This document shows positions 52,618-61,768 of a DNA stretch of 64,000 bases, one piece after another. A program made the position numbers and the translations under genes. A model generated the notes under the pieces. That model saw only the letters and a list, made by a program, of their open reading frames with translations, ran no database searches and had not been told where the DNA came from. The DNA comes from an uncultured Bacteroidota bacterium (GTDB lineage Bacteria > Bacteroidota > Bacteroidia > Chitinophagales > Chitinophagaceae): the NCBI GenBank assembly GCA_903819975.1, contig CAIJFI010000015.1, forward strand, positions 16,046-80,045, given 5' to 3'. Each line of letters opens with the position of its first letter. Position 1 is the stretch's first letter.

Positions 52618-53901
52618 TTAGCTTGCTACGACTAAATAATAATTCTTTTTCCCTTTTTGAATCAACATGTATTTTCCTTGTAATAATTGTGTAGTTGTGA
52701 CAGTAGTGAATTCAGTATTAATTTTTTCCTTATTAATGCTCAACCCCCCAGCTTGCCACATTTTGCGCGCTTCGCCTTTACTTGGAAATATTTGAGTGTC
52801 AGCTAATAGACTTACTAAATCATAGCCTTCCTCTAATTGTGCAAAAGATACATTCACTTTAGGTACCCCTTCCATTACTTGCAATAATTGCCCCTCGTTT
52901 AAAGACTGTAAAACCTCGGTGGTGGCATTGCCGAATAAAATTTCTGTTGCACGAATTGCGAAATTCAAATCTTCTTCACTATGAACAAACTTAGTTAATT
53001 CAGCTGCTAACGCTTTTTGCAAAGTTCTTAATTGTGGAGCAGTTGCGTGTTCTGCAATTAATGCATCTATTGTCGTAGGATCTAATAAAGTAAATATTTT
53101 AATCCATTTAGTTGCGTCTTCGTCACTTGCATTTAACCAAAATTGATAAAATTGATAAGGTGAAGTTTTCTTTGCATCTAACCATACATTTCCTTTTTCA
53201 GTTTTACCAAATTTTCCTCCATCAGCCTTAGTAATTAAAGGACAAGTAAATGCAAATGCTTCACCACCCGTTTTACGACGTATTAATTCGGTACCTGTTG
53301 TGATATTACCCCATTGATCGCTACCACCCATTTGTAGCTTACAATTTTTGTTTTGATACAACCAATAAAAGTCATAGCCTTGAACCAATTGATAAGTAAA
53401 TTCAGTAAAGCTCATACCTGTATCACCTTCAATTCTTTTTTTAACGCTATCCTTTGCCATCATGTAGTTCACGGTAATATGCTTACCTACATCTCTGATA
53501 AAATGTAAGAAACTAAAATCCTTAAACCAATCATAGTTGTTAACTAGTTCAGCTGCATTTTTAGCACCACTATTAAAATCTAAAAAATGTGATAATTGTT
53601 TTTTAACACCAGCAATATTAAATGCTAATGTTTCTTCACTTAATAAATTACGCTCTTCACTTTTTCCACTAGGATCGCCCACCATACCTGTTGCACCACC
53701 TACTAAAGCAAATGGCTTGTGCCCTGCTTTTTGTAAATGCACCAATAATAAAATAGGAACCAAGCTTCCAATATGTAAACTATCCGAAGTAGGGTCAAAT
53801 CCGATATAACCAGATACCATCTCTTTTTCAAACAATTCCTCCGTGCCTGGCATAATATCTTGAATCATACCTCTCCAGCGTAGTTCTTGTACTAATGTCA
53901 T
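52618..53901 (-). CDS. tyrS: Tyrosyl-tRNA synthetase
   Basis: Charges tRNA-Tyr, whose gene is also in this window. The 427-aa class I enzyme has [19 protein letters not shown] near 31, containing the HIGH motif as [21 protein letters not shown] lies near 68, [10 protein letters not shown] near 177, [12 protein letters not shown] near 200 and the KMSKS equivalent KFGKTEKGN near 234. A C-terminal S4-type RNA-binding domain (about 360-427, [19 protein letters not shown]) completes the TyrRS-S form. Length is typical. Confidence 0.96.
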   Translation of the reverse strand: MTLVQELRWRGMIQDIMPGTEELFEKEMVSGYIGFDPTSDSLHIGSLVPILLLVHLQKAGHKPFALVGGATGMVGDPSGKSEERNLLSEETLAFNIAGVKKQLSHFLDFNSGAKNAAELVNNYDWFKDFSFLHFIRDVGKHITVNYMMAKDSVKKRIEGDTGMSFTEFTYQLVQGYDFYWLYQNKNCKLQMGGSDQWGNITTGTELIRRKTGGEAFAFTCPLITKADGGKFGKTEKGNVWLDAKKTSPYQFYQFWLNASDEDATKWIKIFTLLDPTTIDALIAEHATAPQLRTLQKALAAELTKFVHSEEDLNFAIRATEILFGNATTEVLQSLNEGQLLQVMEGVPKVNVSFAQLEEGYDLVSLLADTQIFPSKGEARKMWQAGGLSINKEKINTEFTTVTTTQLLQGKYMLIQKGKKNYYLVVAS

Positions 53902-53940
53902 ATTGTAATACTTTCGGCAAATTTAACTACTAAAAAGCAA

Positions 53941-53948
53941 TATTTTTG
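53941..53948 (+). promoter_or_regulatory. -7 box just before the RDD gene (TATTTTTG)
   Basis: Exact TAnnTTTG match with four bases (CATC) before the ATG at 53953. This is the same spacing as at tgt, implying a leaderless transcript. Confidence 0.5.
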
Positions 53949-53952
53949 CATC

Positions 53953-54348
53953 ATGAACCCAACAACTCGCACAATTGGTGAAGGAACTAGGATAATGAAC
54001 TTTTTTTTAGACACCATTTTTATCTGTATTCTAAGCTATATCATCTACGAATGGTATAACTTTTATGTACTTTATTGGCATTATAAGCCATTTAGATATG
54101 GATACTTTTTCTTTGCTACCACTTGGGCTTATACTTTTTTATTTGAGCTATTATTTTCACAAACGCTAGCAAAAATGATCACTAAAACCAAAGTGCGAAG
54201 CCTTGATGGCAAAAGACCAAACGTATTGCAGTTCTTAATTCGTGCAACCATTAGGACTTCATTGGTAACTATGTTTGGCCTAGCATGGAACGACAAGCCT
54301 TTGCATGATACTTTTTCTAAAACAGTTTTGGTTTCTACAGGCGCGTAA
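53953..54348 (+). CDS. RDD-family membrane protein
   Basis: A 131-aa protein with two or three membrane helices and the RDD pattern. A TRIMNFFLDTIFICIL segment supplies the Arg and Asp in helix 1. KVRSLDGKRPNVLQFLIRATIRTSLV is the central motif with Gly, Lys and Arg, and the end is WNDKPLHDTFSKTVLV. RDD proteins are common in bacteria. A few have been linked to ion (Na+/H+) transport, but most have no known role. It stands between tyrS (divergent) and hscA. Confidence 0.85.
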   Translation: MNPTTRTIGEGTRIMNFFLDTIFICILSYIIYEWYNFYVLYWHYKPFRYGYFFFATTWAYTFLFELLFSQTLAKMITKTKVRSLDGKRPNVLQFLIRATIRTSLVTMFGLAWNDKPLHDTFSKTVLVSTGA

Positions 54349-54389
54349 ATCATTCCTTAATTCGCAACCCTTAATAATAGGGGTAAATG

Positions 54390-54397
54390 TACATTTG
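54390..54397 (+). promoter_or_regulatory. -7 box for hscA (TACATTTG)
   Basis: Exact TAnnTTTG match, 13 bp before the ATG at 54411. Confidence 0.45.
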
Positions 54398-54410
54398 TAA
54401 AATTTTTTGA

Positions 54411-56276
54411 ATGGCTAAGATTGGTATTAATATTGCTACTGGTAGTTTGCAACAGGCAGAAATGATTGTGGGTATTGACTTAGGAACAACAAATAGCTTG
54501 GTGGCTATTATTCATCCTGATACAAAACAACCCACTGCATTAAAGGAGTTTGATGGCAGTAGCATTGTGCCTAGTGTTGTGCATTTTGATGAATACGGAA
54601 ACGTAGAAGTAGGAGAGCGTGCAAAACCTTATTTAGAATCAGATCCAAAAAATACCATTTTTAGCGCCAAGCGTTTAATGGGGAAAAGTTACAAGGATAT
54701 ACAAACCCATCAAGATTTTTTCGCTTACAAAGTAATTGACGATAACACAGAAAGTTTAGTAAAAGTACAGGTTGGGAATAAATTTTATTCTCCAATTGAA
54801 TTGAGTTCTTTTATTTTAGAAGAATTAAAAAAACGTGCCGAACATATTTTAAAAACACCTGTTACAAAAGCAGTGATTACGGTACCTGCTTATTTTAACG
54901 ATGCGCAAAGACAAGCTACACGTGATGCAGGAAAACTAGCAGGACTTGATGTTTTAAGAATCATCAACGAGCCAACAGCAGCAAGCCTTGCATACGGGTT
55001 AGGTTTAAACCCTGCCGAAGAAAAAACTATAGCGGTGTATGACTTAGGAGGTGGAACATTTGATATTTCTGTTTTAAAAATTTCAAACGGAATTTTCGAA
55101 GTATTAAGTACCAATGGTGATACGTATTTAGGAGGTGACGATTTAGACAGAGCCATTATTGAATATTGGATTAAGCAATGGTCTATTGATAATTTAGATC
55201 AACATAAAGAACTAAAACAACAACTAAGATTGGCAGCAGAAAAAGCAAAAATTCATTTATCAAACAATGATATTTTTGAAACAGAATTTGCAGGCGAAAA
55301 AATTTCTATCACTAAAGAAATTTTTGAATCTTTGGTGCAACCCATTGTTGATAGAACTATGGATTGTTGTCGCAATGCTATGAAGGACGCTGGTTTACAA
55401 GTGTCTGATATAAATACAGTCTTAATGGTGGGAGGTAGTACAAGGGTTCCGTTGGTTAAAAAAACAGTATCTACATTTTTTAATCAAGCAGTAAATGATT
55501 CAGTAAATCCGGATGAAGTTGTTGCATTAGGCGCAGCAGTGCAAGCAGATATATTAGCAGGAAACAACCAGTCCATGTTGTTGTTAGATATAACACCATT
55601 GAGTTTAGGTATTGAAACAATGGGTGGATTAATGGATGTGTTGCTTCCAAGAAATGCAAAAATTCCAACTAAAGCAGGTAGACAATATACCACACAAAAA
55701 GACGGTCAATCTGGTATTCAAATTGCTGTATATCAAGGAGAGCGTGATTTAGTAAAAGATAACCGAAAGCTAGGAGAGTTCACATTAACAGGCATTCCAG
55801 CAATGCCAGCAGGCTTACCTAAAGTTGATGTAAGTTTCTTAATTAATGCGGATGGTATTTTACAAGTAAGTGCAAAAGAATTAAGAAGTGGTGTTTCTCA
55901 AAGCATTGACATTAAACCTCAATATGGTTTAACAGACGAAGAAGTGGAACAAAGATTAATGGATAGTATTACACATGCAAAAGAAGATATTGCAACAAGA
56001 GCATTGGTGGAAGCAAGAACCGAAGCCGAACAAATGTTATCTGTTACAGAAAAGTTTTTAACTAAAAATGCATCCATTTTGACTAAGGAAGAGTTGACAG
56101 CATCTGCAAATGCGATGCAAGCGCTTCAATTAGCTATCACTATGGAAGACAAGAACTTAATTCAGGTGAAAACCGAGGAATTGAACGACATAACACGTCC
56201 TTTTGCAGAACGTGCCATGGACCAAGCTATATCTGGAGCCCTAAGAGGAAAGGATATCCAAGATAAAAACTTCTAG
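54411..56276 (+). CDS. hscA: Hsp70-type chaperone HscA (Fe-S cluster biogenesis)
   Basis: An ATP-driven Hsp70 that helps move iron-sulfur clusters from the scaffold to target proteins. The 621-aa protein has [15 protein letters not shown] near 19, [17 protein letters not shown] near 209 and [16 protein letters not shown] near 344 in the nucleotide-binding domain, then a substrate-binding domain from about 395. It is about 15-20 residues shorter than DnaK and lacks DnaK's acidic Gly-rich C-terminal tail. Its N-terminal extension [17 protein letters not shown] resembles HscA rather than DnaK. No iscS, iscU or hscB is adjacent, so the assignment rests on sequence. Confidence 0.85.
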   Translation: MAKIGINIATGSLQQAEMIVGIDLGTTNSLVAIIHPDTKQPTALKEFDGSSIVPSVVHFDEYGNVEVGERAKPYLESDPKNTIFSAKRLMGKSYKDIQTHQDFFAYKVIDDNTESLVKVQVGNKFYSPIELSSFILEELKKRAEHILKTPVTKAVITVPAYFNDAQRQATRDAGKLAGLDVLRIINEPTAASLAYGLGLNPAEEKTIAVYDLGGGTFDISVLKISNGIFEVLSTNGDTYLGGDDLDRAIIEYWIKQWSIDNLDQHKELKQQLRLAAEKAKIHLSNNDIFETEFAGEKISITKEIFESLVQPIVDRTMDCCRNAMKDAGLQVSDINTVLMVGGSTRVPLVKKTVSTFFNQAVNDSVNPDEVVALGAAVQADILAGNNQSMLLLDITPLSLGIETMGGLMDVLLPRNAKIPTKAGRQYTTQKDGQSGIQIAVYQGERDLVKDNRKLGEFTLTGIPAMPAGLPKVDVSFLINADGILQVSAKELRSGVSQSIDIKPQYGLTDEEVEQRLMDSITHAKEDIATRALVEARTEAEQMLSVTEKFLTKNASILTKEELTASANAMQALQLAITMEDKNLIQVKTEELNDITRPFAERAMDQAISGALRGKDIQDKNF

Positions 56277-56302
56277 AAATTTGGTTATTTCAACAAGAAT
56301 AC

Positions 56303-56310
56303 TATCTTTG
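56303..56310 (+). promoter_or_regulatory. -7 box for rpsU (TATCTTTG)
   Basis: Exact TAnnTTTG match followed by CCCTCCAA, the extended motif shared with rpsT, the tRNA-tuf unit and rplK. The leader to rpsU is about 85 nt and contains a hairpin ACCTTT/AAAGGT at about 56328-56348. Confidence 0.6.
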
Positions 56311-56385
56311 CCCTCCAATTTCCCTTCACCTTTTAATAATTTAAAGGTTTGGAAAATTAATTTTAATTTTTTTCAAAAACGCCTG

Positions 56386-56391
56386 AGGAGG
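56386..56391 (+). promoter_or_regulatory. Strong Shine-Dalgarno sequence of rpsU (AGGAGG)
   Basis: GAGGAGGT lies 7 nt before the rpsU ATG at 56400. It is exceptional here, because nearly all other genes in the window lack any SD. In Flavobacterium, bS21 takes part in hiding the anti-SD of 16S rRNA and rpsU is under SD-dependent feedback, so the site is probably a bS21 sensor. Confidence 0.85.
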
Positions 56392-56399
56392 TATATATT

Positions 56400-56597
56400 A
56401 TGTTAATTATAGATTCAAAAGACTGCGAAAACATCGACAAAGCGCTTAAAAAGTACAAGAAGAAATTCGAAAAAAGTAAGACTTTAGTGAACTTACGTGC
56501 TCGTCAAGCATTTGTGAAACCATCTGTTAAACGTCGTTTCCAAGTATTGAAAGCGATATACAAGCAACAGATTTTCAGCGGCAAGATCGAGGGATAG
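56400..56597 (+). CDS. rpsU: 30S ribosomal protein S21
   Basis: Ribosomal protein bS21, a small basic 65-aa protein near the 3' end of 16S rRNA. MLIIDSKDCENIDKALKKYKKK matches the family N-terminus, and the basic stretch RRFQVLKAIYKQQ follows. Its start is set by the strong AGGAGG seven bases upstream. In Bacteroidota bS21 helps sequester the anti-Shine-Dalgarno sequence, so this SD gives a likely autoregulatory loop. A terminator follows, then a xerC-like gene with its own promoter box. Confidence 0.95.
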   Translation: MLIIDSKDCENIDKALKKYKKKFEKSKTLVNLRARQAFVKPSVKRRFQVLKAIYKQQIFSGKIEG

Positions 56598-56624
56598 TAT
56601 ACATATCTTCGCTTAAACATATTT

Positions 56625-56654
56625 AAGACTCAACATTTAGTTGGGTCTTTTTTT
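56625..56654 (+). terminator. Terminator after rpsU
   Basis: AAGACTCAAC, an ATTTA loop and GTTGGGTCTT form a 10-bp stem with one T-G wobble, then a T run. Confidence 0.82.
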
Positions 56655-56677
56655 ATGCTTTTTTTCGGGCCTTTTGC

Positions 56678-56685
56678 TATCTTTA
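56678..56685 (+). promoter_or_regulatory. Candidate -7 box for the tyrosine recombinase (TATCTTTA)
   Basis: Seven of eight matches to TAnnTTTG, ending eight bases before the ATG at 56694, so the leader would be very short. Confidence 0.4.
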
Positions 56686-56693
56686 GCATAGTT

Positions 56694-57593
56694 ATGTTAA
56701 CGCAAACCCGCTATACACCTCTCAATGCCTTCCTGGCTTACCTTCAATTTGAGAAGCGGTATTCTGTTCACACTATCACTGCCTATTCAAATGACCTTAT
56801 ACAGTTTTTTGATTTTGTGGAAACTCAATACGAGGGCATTCCATTTACACATATTACAGGCACCATGGTGCGCACTTGGTTGGCAGGTATGAAAGAGGAT
56901 GAAATGACTGGTAAAACTTTAAACCGTAAAATATCTTCCTTAAAATCCTTTTACAAATATCAGATACAACAAGGGCAATTAACCAAGAGTCCCATGGAAA
57001 CAGTAATTAGCCCCAAAATAAGTAAACGATTGCCTGCTTTTGTTGCAGAAAACGACATGGAACAACTGCTTACTAATTTAGAGTTTACAGAAGGGTGGAA
57101 GGGCTATACCGAAAAAATGGTTATCCAATTATTTTATGCTACTGGAATACGTTTAAGTGAGTTAATTAATTGCAAGGAAAAGCAATTAGATATTTCAAAA
57201 CGCATCATTAAAGTGCTAGGTAAAGGGAACAAAGAAAGAATGCTTCCATTAAGCCCAGAATTGGCGGAAGAGCTTAAAAAATACATTAGTCAAAAACCAC
57301 CAGAGGCTGCTGGTAATCCTCATTTATTTGTTACAGAAAAGGGCAAGACTTTACAGCCAAGGGCCGTATATACTTTTGTGAAATTTTATCTATCACAAGT
57401 AACCACTTTGCAAAAGAAAAGCCCGCACGTTTTAAGGCATAGTTTCGCGACACATTTAATGAATAATGGCGCCGATTTAAATGCAGTTAAAGAGCTGCTT
57501 GGTCACGCAAGCCTTGCTGCTACTCAGGTATACACGCACAACACTATCGAAAAATTAAAAGAGGTATTTGCCAAAGCCCATCCTAAAGCCTAG
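56694..57593 (+). CDS. xerC: Tyrosine recombinase XerC/XerD family
   Basis: Site-specific recombinase, probably resolving chromosome dimers at dif. From the ATG at 56694 it is 299 aa, the usual Xer length. An N-terminal SAM-like domain (about 8-95) precedes the catalytic domain. The catalytic residues are Arg153 (TGIRLSELI), Lys177 (LGKGNKERMLPL), His245 and Arg248 (SPHVLRHSFATH), His271 (LGHASLAATQVYTH) and nucleophile Tyr280. All are present. The frame's upstream 13 codons cross a promoter box and are rejected. The neighbours (rpsU and hpf) are chromosomal housekeeping genes, so this is not an integrase of a mobile element. XerC and XerD cannot be told apart here. Confidence 0.9.
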   Translation: MLTQTRYTPLNAFLAYLQFEKRYSVHTITAYSNDLIQFFDFVETQYEGIPFTHITGTMVRTWLAGMKEDEMTGKTLNRKISSLKSFYKYQIQQGQLTKSPMETVISPKISKRLPAFVAENDMEQLLTNLEFTEGWKGYTEKMVIQLFYATGIRLSELINCKEKQLDISKRIIKVLGKGNKERMLPLSPELAEELKKYISQKPPEAAGNPHLFVTEKGKTLQPRAVYTFVKFYLSQVTTLQKKSPHVLRHSFATHLMNNGADLNAVKELLGHASLAATQVYTHNTIEKLKEVFAKAHPKA

Positions 57594-57759
57594 TGTAGGT
57601 TATCGAAAATTTACCATATTCGTTCGCAATTCATAAAGTTTTCTTAAAAGAAATTAATTGTTTTTATTATTCAACTATTGTCGTAACTTAATGGTGCAGG
57701 AGTTAGAGATAAGACCTGATCAGTTCTTTCATTAGTTTATTATTTAAAACAAATTAATT

Positions 57760-58059
57760 ATGAACATTAACATTCAAACAGTGCATTTCGATGCAGATGA
57801 AAAGCTTTTAGAATTAGTAGAGAAGAAAGTTCAAAAATTGTCAACATTTCACGATCGAATAACCAAGGTAGATGTATTTTTAAAATTAGATAATCTGGTA
57901 CATGCAATAAAAGACAAGGTTGTAGAAATTAACGTTCACATTCCAAAACAAGATTGTTTTGTGAAAGCAACTTCAAAATCATTTGAAGAGTCTTTTGAAC
58001 AAGCAATCGAATCAGTAACCAACCAATTAAAGAAGAAAAAAGAAAAATTAGCAGCTTAG
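57760..58059 (+). CDS. hpf: Ribosome hibernation-promoting factor (short HPF/RaiA type)
   Basis: Binds the 30S decoding region in stationary phase and silences or dimerises ribosomes. The 99-aa protein MNINIQTVHFDADEKLLELVEKK has the family's beta-alpha-beta-beta-beta-alpha pattern: KLSTFHDRITKVDVFLKL, then KVVEINVHIPKQDCFVKATSKSFEESFEQAI. It is followed by a basic tail KKKKEKLAA. It lacks the C-terminal dimerisation domain of long HPF. It precedes the tRNA-tuf cluster and ends in its own terminator. Confidence 0.92.
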   Translation: MNINIQTVHFDADEKLLELVEKKVQKLSTFHDRITKVDVFLKLDNLVHAIKDKVVEINVHIPKQDCFVKATSKSFEESFEQAIESVTNQLKKKKEKLAA

Positions 58060-58088
58060 GAAGCGCGAAAAAAAATTCCAATATTTCA

Positions 58089-58119
58089 CAAAAGGCCCGA
58101 TTAGGGCCTTTTGTTTTTT
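58089..58119 (+). terminator. Terminator after hpf
   Basis: CAAAAGGCCC, a GATTA loop and GGGCCTTTTG form a 10-bp perfect stem followed by T residues. Confidence 0.88.
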
Positions 58120-58241
58120 AAAAACTAGGCTTTTTTCTATCCAAAAAGGGGAAAAGAGGAGTGTGAAATCCAATAAAAAAGCCATTTGAGTGGGTTTTTT
58201 AATAATTCCTGAAAAAATAGGATAAAAAAATCATCTAAAAT

Positions 58242-58271
58242 TTTGATAAATAAAGAATTCCATTACCTTTG
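58242..58271 (+). promoter_or_regulatory. Promoter of the tRNA-tuf unit (TTTG-N18-TACCTTTG)
   Basis: -33 TTTG at 58242-58245, an 18-bp spacer and the exact -7 box TACCTTTG at 58264-58271, followed by CCATCC. It lies 44 bp before the first tRNA. Confidence 0.65.
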
Positions 58272-58314
58272 CCATCCAAAAAATTGGGTGTGCTCTTTTG
58301 TGGAATTTAGATAA

Positions 58315-58387
58315 GCCGGAATAGCTCAGTTGGTAGAGCAGCTGATTTGTAATCAGCAGGTCGCGGGTTCGAGTCCCATTTCCGGCT
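58315..58387 (+). tRNA. tRNA-Thr (anticodon UGU)
   Basis: The acceptor GCCGGAA pairs with TTCCGGC. The anticodon stem-loop CTGATTTGTAATCAG has TGT, and the T arm contains GGTTCGAGTCC. No CCA is encoded. Confidence 0.96.
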
Positions 58388-58396
58388 CAGTTTTTT

Positions 58397-58479
<83 letters not shown>

Positions 58480-58575
58480 CAAAATTTTATGTAGATTTGT
58501 ACTTCATGGATGGTACAAAGGTTTGAAAACATAAAATACAGTTCTTTTAAGATTCGTGAAAATGAATTATAAAAT

Positions 58576-58648
58576 GCGGGAGTAGCTCATTTGGTAGAGC
58601 GATAGCCTTCCAAGCTATAGGTGGCGAGTTCGAGCCTCGTCTCCCGCT
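58576..58648 (+). tRNA. tRNA-Gly (anticodon UCC)
   Basis: GCGGGAG pairs with CTCCCGC. The anticodon stem-loop ATAGCCTTCCAAGCTAT has TCC. Confidence 0.96.
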
Positions 58649-58725
58649 CCAGTAAGTTGATGAGTAGGAAGAGTGATATTGAGATGCTATTGAGAATGAG
58701 AAGAGAGGAGCCGGTGTAGTAAATT

Positions 58726-58797
<72 letters not shown>

Positions 58798-58827
58798 CAA
58801 AGGGTTGAAAAAAAAACTAAAGCTATG

Positions 58828-58853
58828 GTCGATGGACTCGGTGGTCTATTGAC
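58828..58853 (+). promoter_or_regulatory. Hairpin in the tuf leader
   Basis: GTCGATGGAC and GTCTATTGAC form a 10-bp stem with two G-U pairs over the 6-nt loop TCGGTG, 33 bp before the tuf ATG. It could aid tRNA 3' processing or regulate tuf. Confidence 0.5.
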
Positions 58854-58885
58854 AGCGATTATAAAAAAAACAAAAATTAATAAAG

Positions 58886-60073
58886 ATGTCTAAAGAGACC
58901 TTTAAGAGGGAGAAACCTCACGTAAACGTTGGAACTATTGGCCACGTTGACCATGGTAAAACAACATTGACTGCAGCTATCACAGACGTTTTGTCTCAAA
59001 GAGGCTTAGCAGCTAAGAAAAACTACGACGAAATTGATGGTGCACCTGAAGAAAAAGAGCGTGGTATCACTATCAATACAGCGCACGTAGAATACCAAAC
59101 AGATTCTCGTCACTATGCACACGTAGACTGTCCAGGTCACGCCGATTATGTTAAAAACATGATTACTGGTGCTGCACAAATGGACGGTGCTATCTTAGTA
59201 GTTGCGGCTACTGATGGTCCTATGCCACAAACTAAAGAGCACATCTTACTTGCACGTCAGGTAGGTGTACCTCAAATAGTTGTATTCATGAACAAAGTAG
59301 ACTTAGTTGACGATGCTGAATTGTTAGACTTAGTTGAAATGGAAATTCGTGAATTATTATCTTCTTATGGATTTGATGGTGACAACACTCCAATCATCCG
59401 TGGTTCTGCAACTGGCGCTTTAGCTGGTGAGCCACAATGGGTGGCTAAAGTGAATGAGTTAATGGAAGCTGTAGATACCTACATTCCATTGCCTCCTCGT
59501 CCTATCGATCAACCATTCTTGATGTCTGTAGAGGACGTATTCTCGATCACTGGTCGTGGTACAGTTGCTACAGGTCGTATTGAGCGTGGTATCATCAAAG
59601 TTGGTGAAGCATGTGAAATCGTAGGTTTAATGGATGCTCCAATGAGCTCAACTGTAACAGGTGTTGAGATGTTCAAAAAATTATTGGATCAAGGTCAAGC
59701 AGGTGATAACGCAGGTTTATTATTACGTGGTATCGAGAAAAAAGATATCCGTCGTGGTATGGTAATCTGTGCTCCTAAAACGATCACTCCACATACTGAC
59801 TTCAAAGCTGAGGTTTATGTATTATCAAAAGAAGAAGGTGGACGTCATACTCCATTCTTTAATAAATATCGTCCTCAATTCTACTTCCGTACTACGGACG
59901 TTACTGGAGAGTGTACTTTACCAGAAGGAACTGAGATGGTAATGCCAGGTGATAACGTTAGCATCAGCGTTAAGTTGATCCAACCAATCGCGATGGAAAA
60001 AGGTCTTAAGTTTGCGATCCGTGAGGGTGGTAGAACTGTAGGAGCTGGTCAAGTTACTGAAATCGTTAAGTAA
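58886..60073 (+). CDS. tuf: Elongation factor Tu
   Basis: A GTPase that carries aminoacyl-tRNA to the ribosome. The 395-aa protein starts [31 protein letters not shown] (P-loop GHVDHGKT). It has [12 protein letters not shown] (switch I), [12 protein letters not shown] (switch II) and NKVDLVDD with [10 protein letters not shown] for guanine recognition, then two beta-barrel domains ending [10 protein letters not shown]. It is cotranscribed with four upstream tRNA genes and followed by tRNA-Trp, secE and nusG, an order common in bacteria. Confidence 0.98.
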   Translation: MSKETFKREKPHVNVGTIGHVDHGKTTLTAAITDVLSQRGLAAKKNYDEIDGAPEEKERGITINTAHVEYQTDSRHYAHVDCPGHADYVKNMITGAAQMDGAILVVAATDGPMPQTKEHILLARQVGVPQIVVFMNKVDLVDDAELLDLVEMEIRELLSSYGFDGDNTPIIRGSATGALAGEPQWVAKVNELMEAVDTYIPLPPRPIDQPFLMSVEDVFSITGRGTVATGRIERGIIKVGEACEIVGLMDAPMSSTVTGVEMFKKLLDQGQAGDNAGLLLRGIEKKDIRRGMVICAPKTITPHTDFKAEVYVLSKEEGGRHTPFFNKYRPQFYFRTTDVTGECTLPEGTEMVMPGDNVSISVKLIQPIAMEKGLKFAIREGGRTVGAGQVTEIVK

Positions 60074-60141
60074 TTTAACTAAACATATAACTGAAAGTCT
60101 TTGGTTAGAGCGTAAGCTTCGACCAGAGACTTTTGGTTCAT

Positions 60142-60212
60142 ACGGGCATGGTGCAACGGTAGCATACGGGTCTCCAAAACCTTTGATCTGGGTTCGAATC
60201 CTAGTGCCCGTG
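60142..60212 (+). tRNA. tRNA-Trp (anticodon CCA)
   Basis: ACGGGCA pairs with TGCCCGT, with discriminator G as expected for tryptophan. The anticodon loop CTCCAAA gives CCA, and the T arm contains GGGTTCGAATCCTAG. It lies between tuf and secE, its usual position. Confidence 0.93.
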
Positions 60213-60267
60213 CAAAGAAAATTTGCTATATTTAGCAAAATTTGACGGAGAATAAATTGAAAATATT

Positions 60268-60462
60268 ATGAACAAAATAGGCAACTACTTTAAAGAAAGT
60301 TATTTAGAGTTACAAGAAAAAGTAACTTGGCCTACATGGGCTAATTTACAGCAAAGTACGGTGATAGTGTTGGTAGCAACAGTTATCATTACTGCCATGG
60401 TTTGGATCATGGATTTCTCAAGCAACCAATTATTAAAGTTGATATACTCTTTATTTAAGTAA
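60268..60462 (+). CDS. secE: Protein translocase subunit SecE
   Basis: The small subunit that clamps SecY in the protein-export channel. The 64-aa protein has the amphipathic N-terminal helix with YLELQEKVTWPTWANLQQST (the conserved KVTWPT motif). A single membrane helix follows (about residues 32-50, VIVLVATVIITAMVWIMDF). It lies between tRNA-Trp and nusG, 3 bp before the latter, in the canonical order. Confidence 0.95.
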   Translation: MNKIGNYFKESYLELQEKVTWPTWANLQQSTVIVLVATVIITAMVWIMDFSSNQLLKLIYSLFK

Positions 60463-60465
60463 ACA

Positions 60466-61089
60466 ATGGAAACAGAAGTACAATCTATAGATACGAATAC
60501 AACTGCTCCAGTGGCTCCTGCTGCTCCAGAAACGAAGTGGTATGTGTTACGTGTTGTAAGCGGTAAAGAGAAAAAAATTAAGGAATATCTTGATAAGGAT
60601 ATCGTGAGAAACGGTTGGGTAAATATTATCAAGCAAGTATTTCTTCCAATGGAGAAAGTTTACAAAGTGCAAAACGGTAAAAAAGTAATGCGCGAGAAAA
60701 ACTATTTTCCAGGATACGTAATGATGGAAGTGATTGATAACAAAGCTCCAATTGCGGATGACATTGTTATGCATATTAGTAACATCACAAACGTAATGCA
60801 CTTTTTGACCGACGGGAAAGGGTCAAAAGGAAATATTATTTCTTTAAGAAAATCGGAAGTGAATAAAATGTTGGGTAAGGTAGATGAGATGAACGACATG
60901 GGCGGATCTATCAGCGAACCATTCATTTTAGGCGAAACGATCAAAATAATTGAGGGACCTTTCAATGACTTTAATGGTGTCATCGAAGAGGTGAACGAAG
61001 AAAAGAAGAAATTGAAAGTGACCGTGAAGATCTTCGGTCGATCTACCCCAGTGGAATTAAATTACATGCAGGTAGAAAAACTGAGTTAG
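60466..61089 (+). CDS. nusG: Transcription termination/antitermination protein NusG
   Basis: Binds RNA polymerase to suppress pausing and couples it to Rho or the ribosome. The 207-aa protein has a short Thr/Pro/Ala-rich N-terminal extension (residues 1-24). The NGN domain follows, with KWYVLRVVSGKEKKIKEYL and VFLPMEKVYK, then KNYFPGYVMMEV. The C-terminal KOW domain contains GETIKIIEGPFNDFNGVIEEV. A terminator-like hairpin follows before rplK. Confidence 0.96.
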   Translation: METEVQSIDTNTTAPVAPAAPETKWYVLRVVSGKEKKIKEYLDKDIVRNGWVNIIKQVFLPMEKVYKVQNGKKVMREKNYFPGYVMMEVIDNKAPIADDIVMHISNITNVMHFLTDGKGSKGNIISLRKSEVNKMLGKVDEMNDMGGSISEPFILGETIKIIEGPFNDFNGVIEEVNEEKKKLKVTVKIFGRSTPVELNYMQVEKLS

Positions 61090-61108
61090 AAGGAAAAAGG
61101 TAAAAGGG

Positions 61109-61140
61109 TCCCCTCAAAGCAATTTGAGGGGATTTTTTTT
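61109..61140 (+). terminator. Terminator or attenuator between nusG and rplK
   Basis: CCCCTCAAA, a GCAA tetraloop and TTTGAGGGG form a 9-bp perfect stem followed by ATTTTTTTT. A new promoter follows, so the ribosomal-protein genes can be driven separately. Confidence 0.88.
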
Positions 61141-61180
61141 ACCCAAAAGGGCAGAAATGGATAAAAAATATTGTCAAATA

Positions 61181-61212
61181 TTTGGCTAAAAGTCAATAGA
61201 ATCATACCTTCG
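61181..61212 (+). promoter_or_regulatory. Promoter of rplKAJL (TTTG-N20-TACCTTCG)
   Basis: -33 TTTG at 61181-61184, a 20-bp spacer and TACCTTCG at 61205-61212 (seven of eight matches), followed by CCGTCCAA. The spacing is ideal for the Bacteroidota housekeeping sigma factor. Confidence 0.65.
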
Positions 61213-61223
61213 CCGTCCAATTT

Positions 61224-61273
61224 ACACTTTTTTAAGTGTGGGTATTTGGGAGTCGAGGCTATATTGGCCCGAC
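61224..61273 (+). promoter_or_regulatory. Structured rplK leader, possible L1-binding site
   Basis: Two hairpins: ACACTT/AAGTGT (61224-61239) and GTCG-A-GGC/GCC-CGAC with one bulged A (61252-61273). The rplK-rplA operon is autoregulated by L1 at the leader in other bacteria. The exact L1 motif is not established here. Confidence 0.45.
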
Positions 61274-61298
61274 GCTTAACCAAAAAAAACATAACAAA

Positions 61299-61742
61299 AT
61301 GGCTAAAGAAATCTCTGGCTACGTTAAGTTGCAAGTGAAAGGTGGTGCTGCGAATCCAGCTCCTCCAGTTGGACCTGCCTTAGGTTCTAAGGGTGTCAAC
61401 ATCATGGAGTTCTGTAAGCAATTCAATGCTAGAACTCAAGACAAACAAGGAAAAGTTGTTCCTGTTTTAATTACAGTTTACACTGACAAGTCTTTTGACT
61501 TCGTTATCAAAACTGCGCCAGCTCCAGTACAATTAATGGAAGCTGCAAAACTTCAAAAAGGTTCTAAAGAAAGTAACCGTGACAAAGTGGGTAAAGTAAC
61601 TTGGGAGCAAGTTGAAGCCATCGCTAAAGACAAGATGGAAGACTTGAACGCATTTACATTAAACAGCGCTATGAGTATGGTTGCTGGAACTGCACGTTCA
61701 ATGGGTATTACTGTAGATGGTAAAGCTCCTTGGGAAAACTAA
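61299..61742 (+). CDS. rplK: 50S ribosomal protein L11
   Basis: Ribosomal protein uL11, which binds the GTPase centre of 23S rRNA. The 147-aa protein [29 protein letters not shown] has the Pro-rich loop and [19 protein letters not shown], then [10 protein letters not shown]. The C-terminal RNA-binding part has [17 protein letters not shown]. The ATG at 61299 gives the standard N-terminus. A 21-codon upstream extension of the frame lies in the structured leader and is rejected. Confidence 0.97.
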   Translation: MAKEISGYVKLQVKGGAANPAPPVGPALGSKGVNIMEFCKQFNARTQDKQGKVVPVLITVYTDKSFDFVIKTAPAPVQLMEAAKLQKGSKESNRDKVGKVTWEQVEAIAKDKMEDLNAFTLNSAMSMVAGTARSMGITVDGKAPWEN

Positions 61743-61768
61743 TTTATTCACCTTAAATAATAATCAAC

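Noticed and set aside
54411..56276. DnaK
   Set aside because: The protein is shorter than DnaK, lacks its Gly/acidic tail and has an HscA-like N-terminal extension, and no grpE or dnaJ is nearby.
56311..56391. CCCTCC pairing with AGGAGG to hide the rpsU Shine-Dalgarno site
   Set aside because: CCCTCC lies directly after the -7 box, so most of it may not be transcribed. It is mentioned only as a possibility, not annotated as a riboregulator.
56694..57593. Integrase of a mobile element
   Set aside because: The length and motifs fit Xer recombinases, the neighbours are rpsU and hpf, and no attachment-site duplication or mobile cargo is visible.
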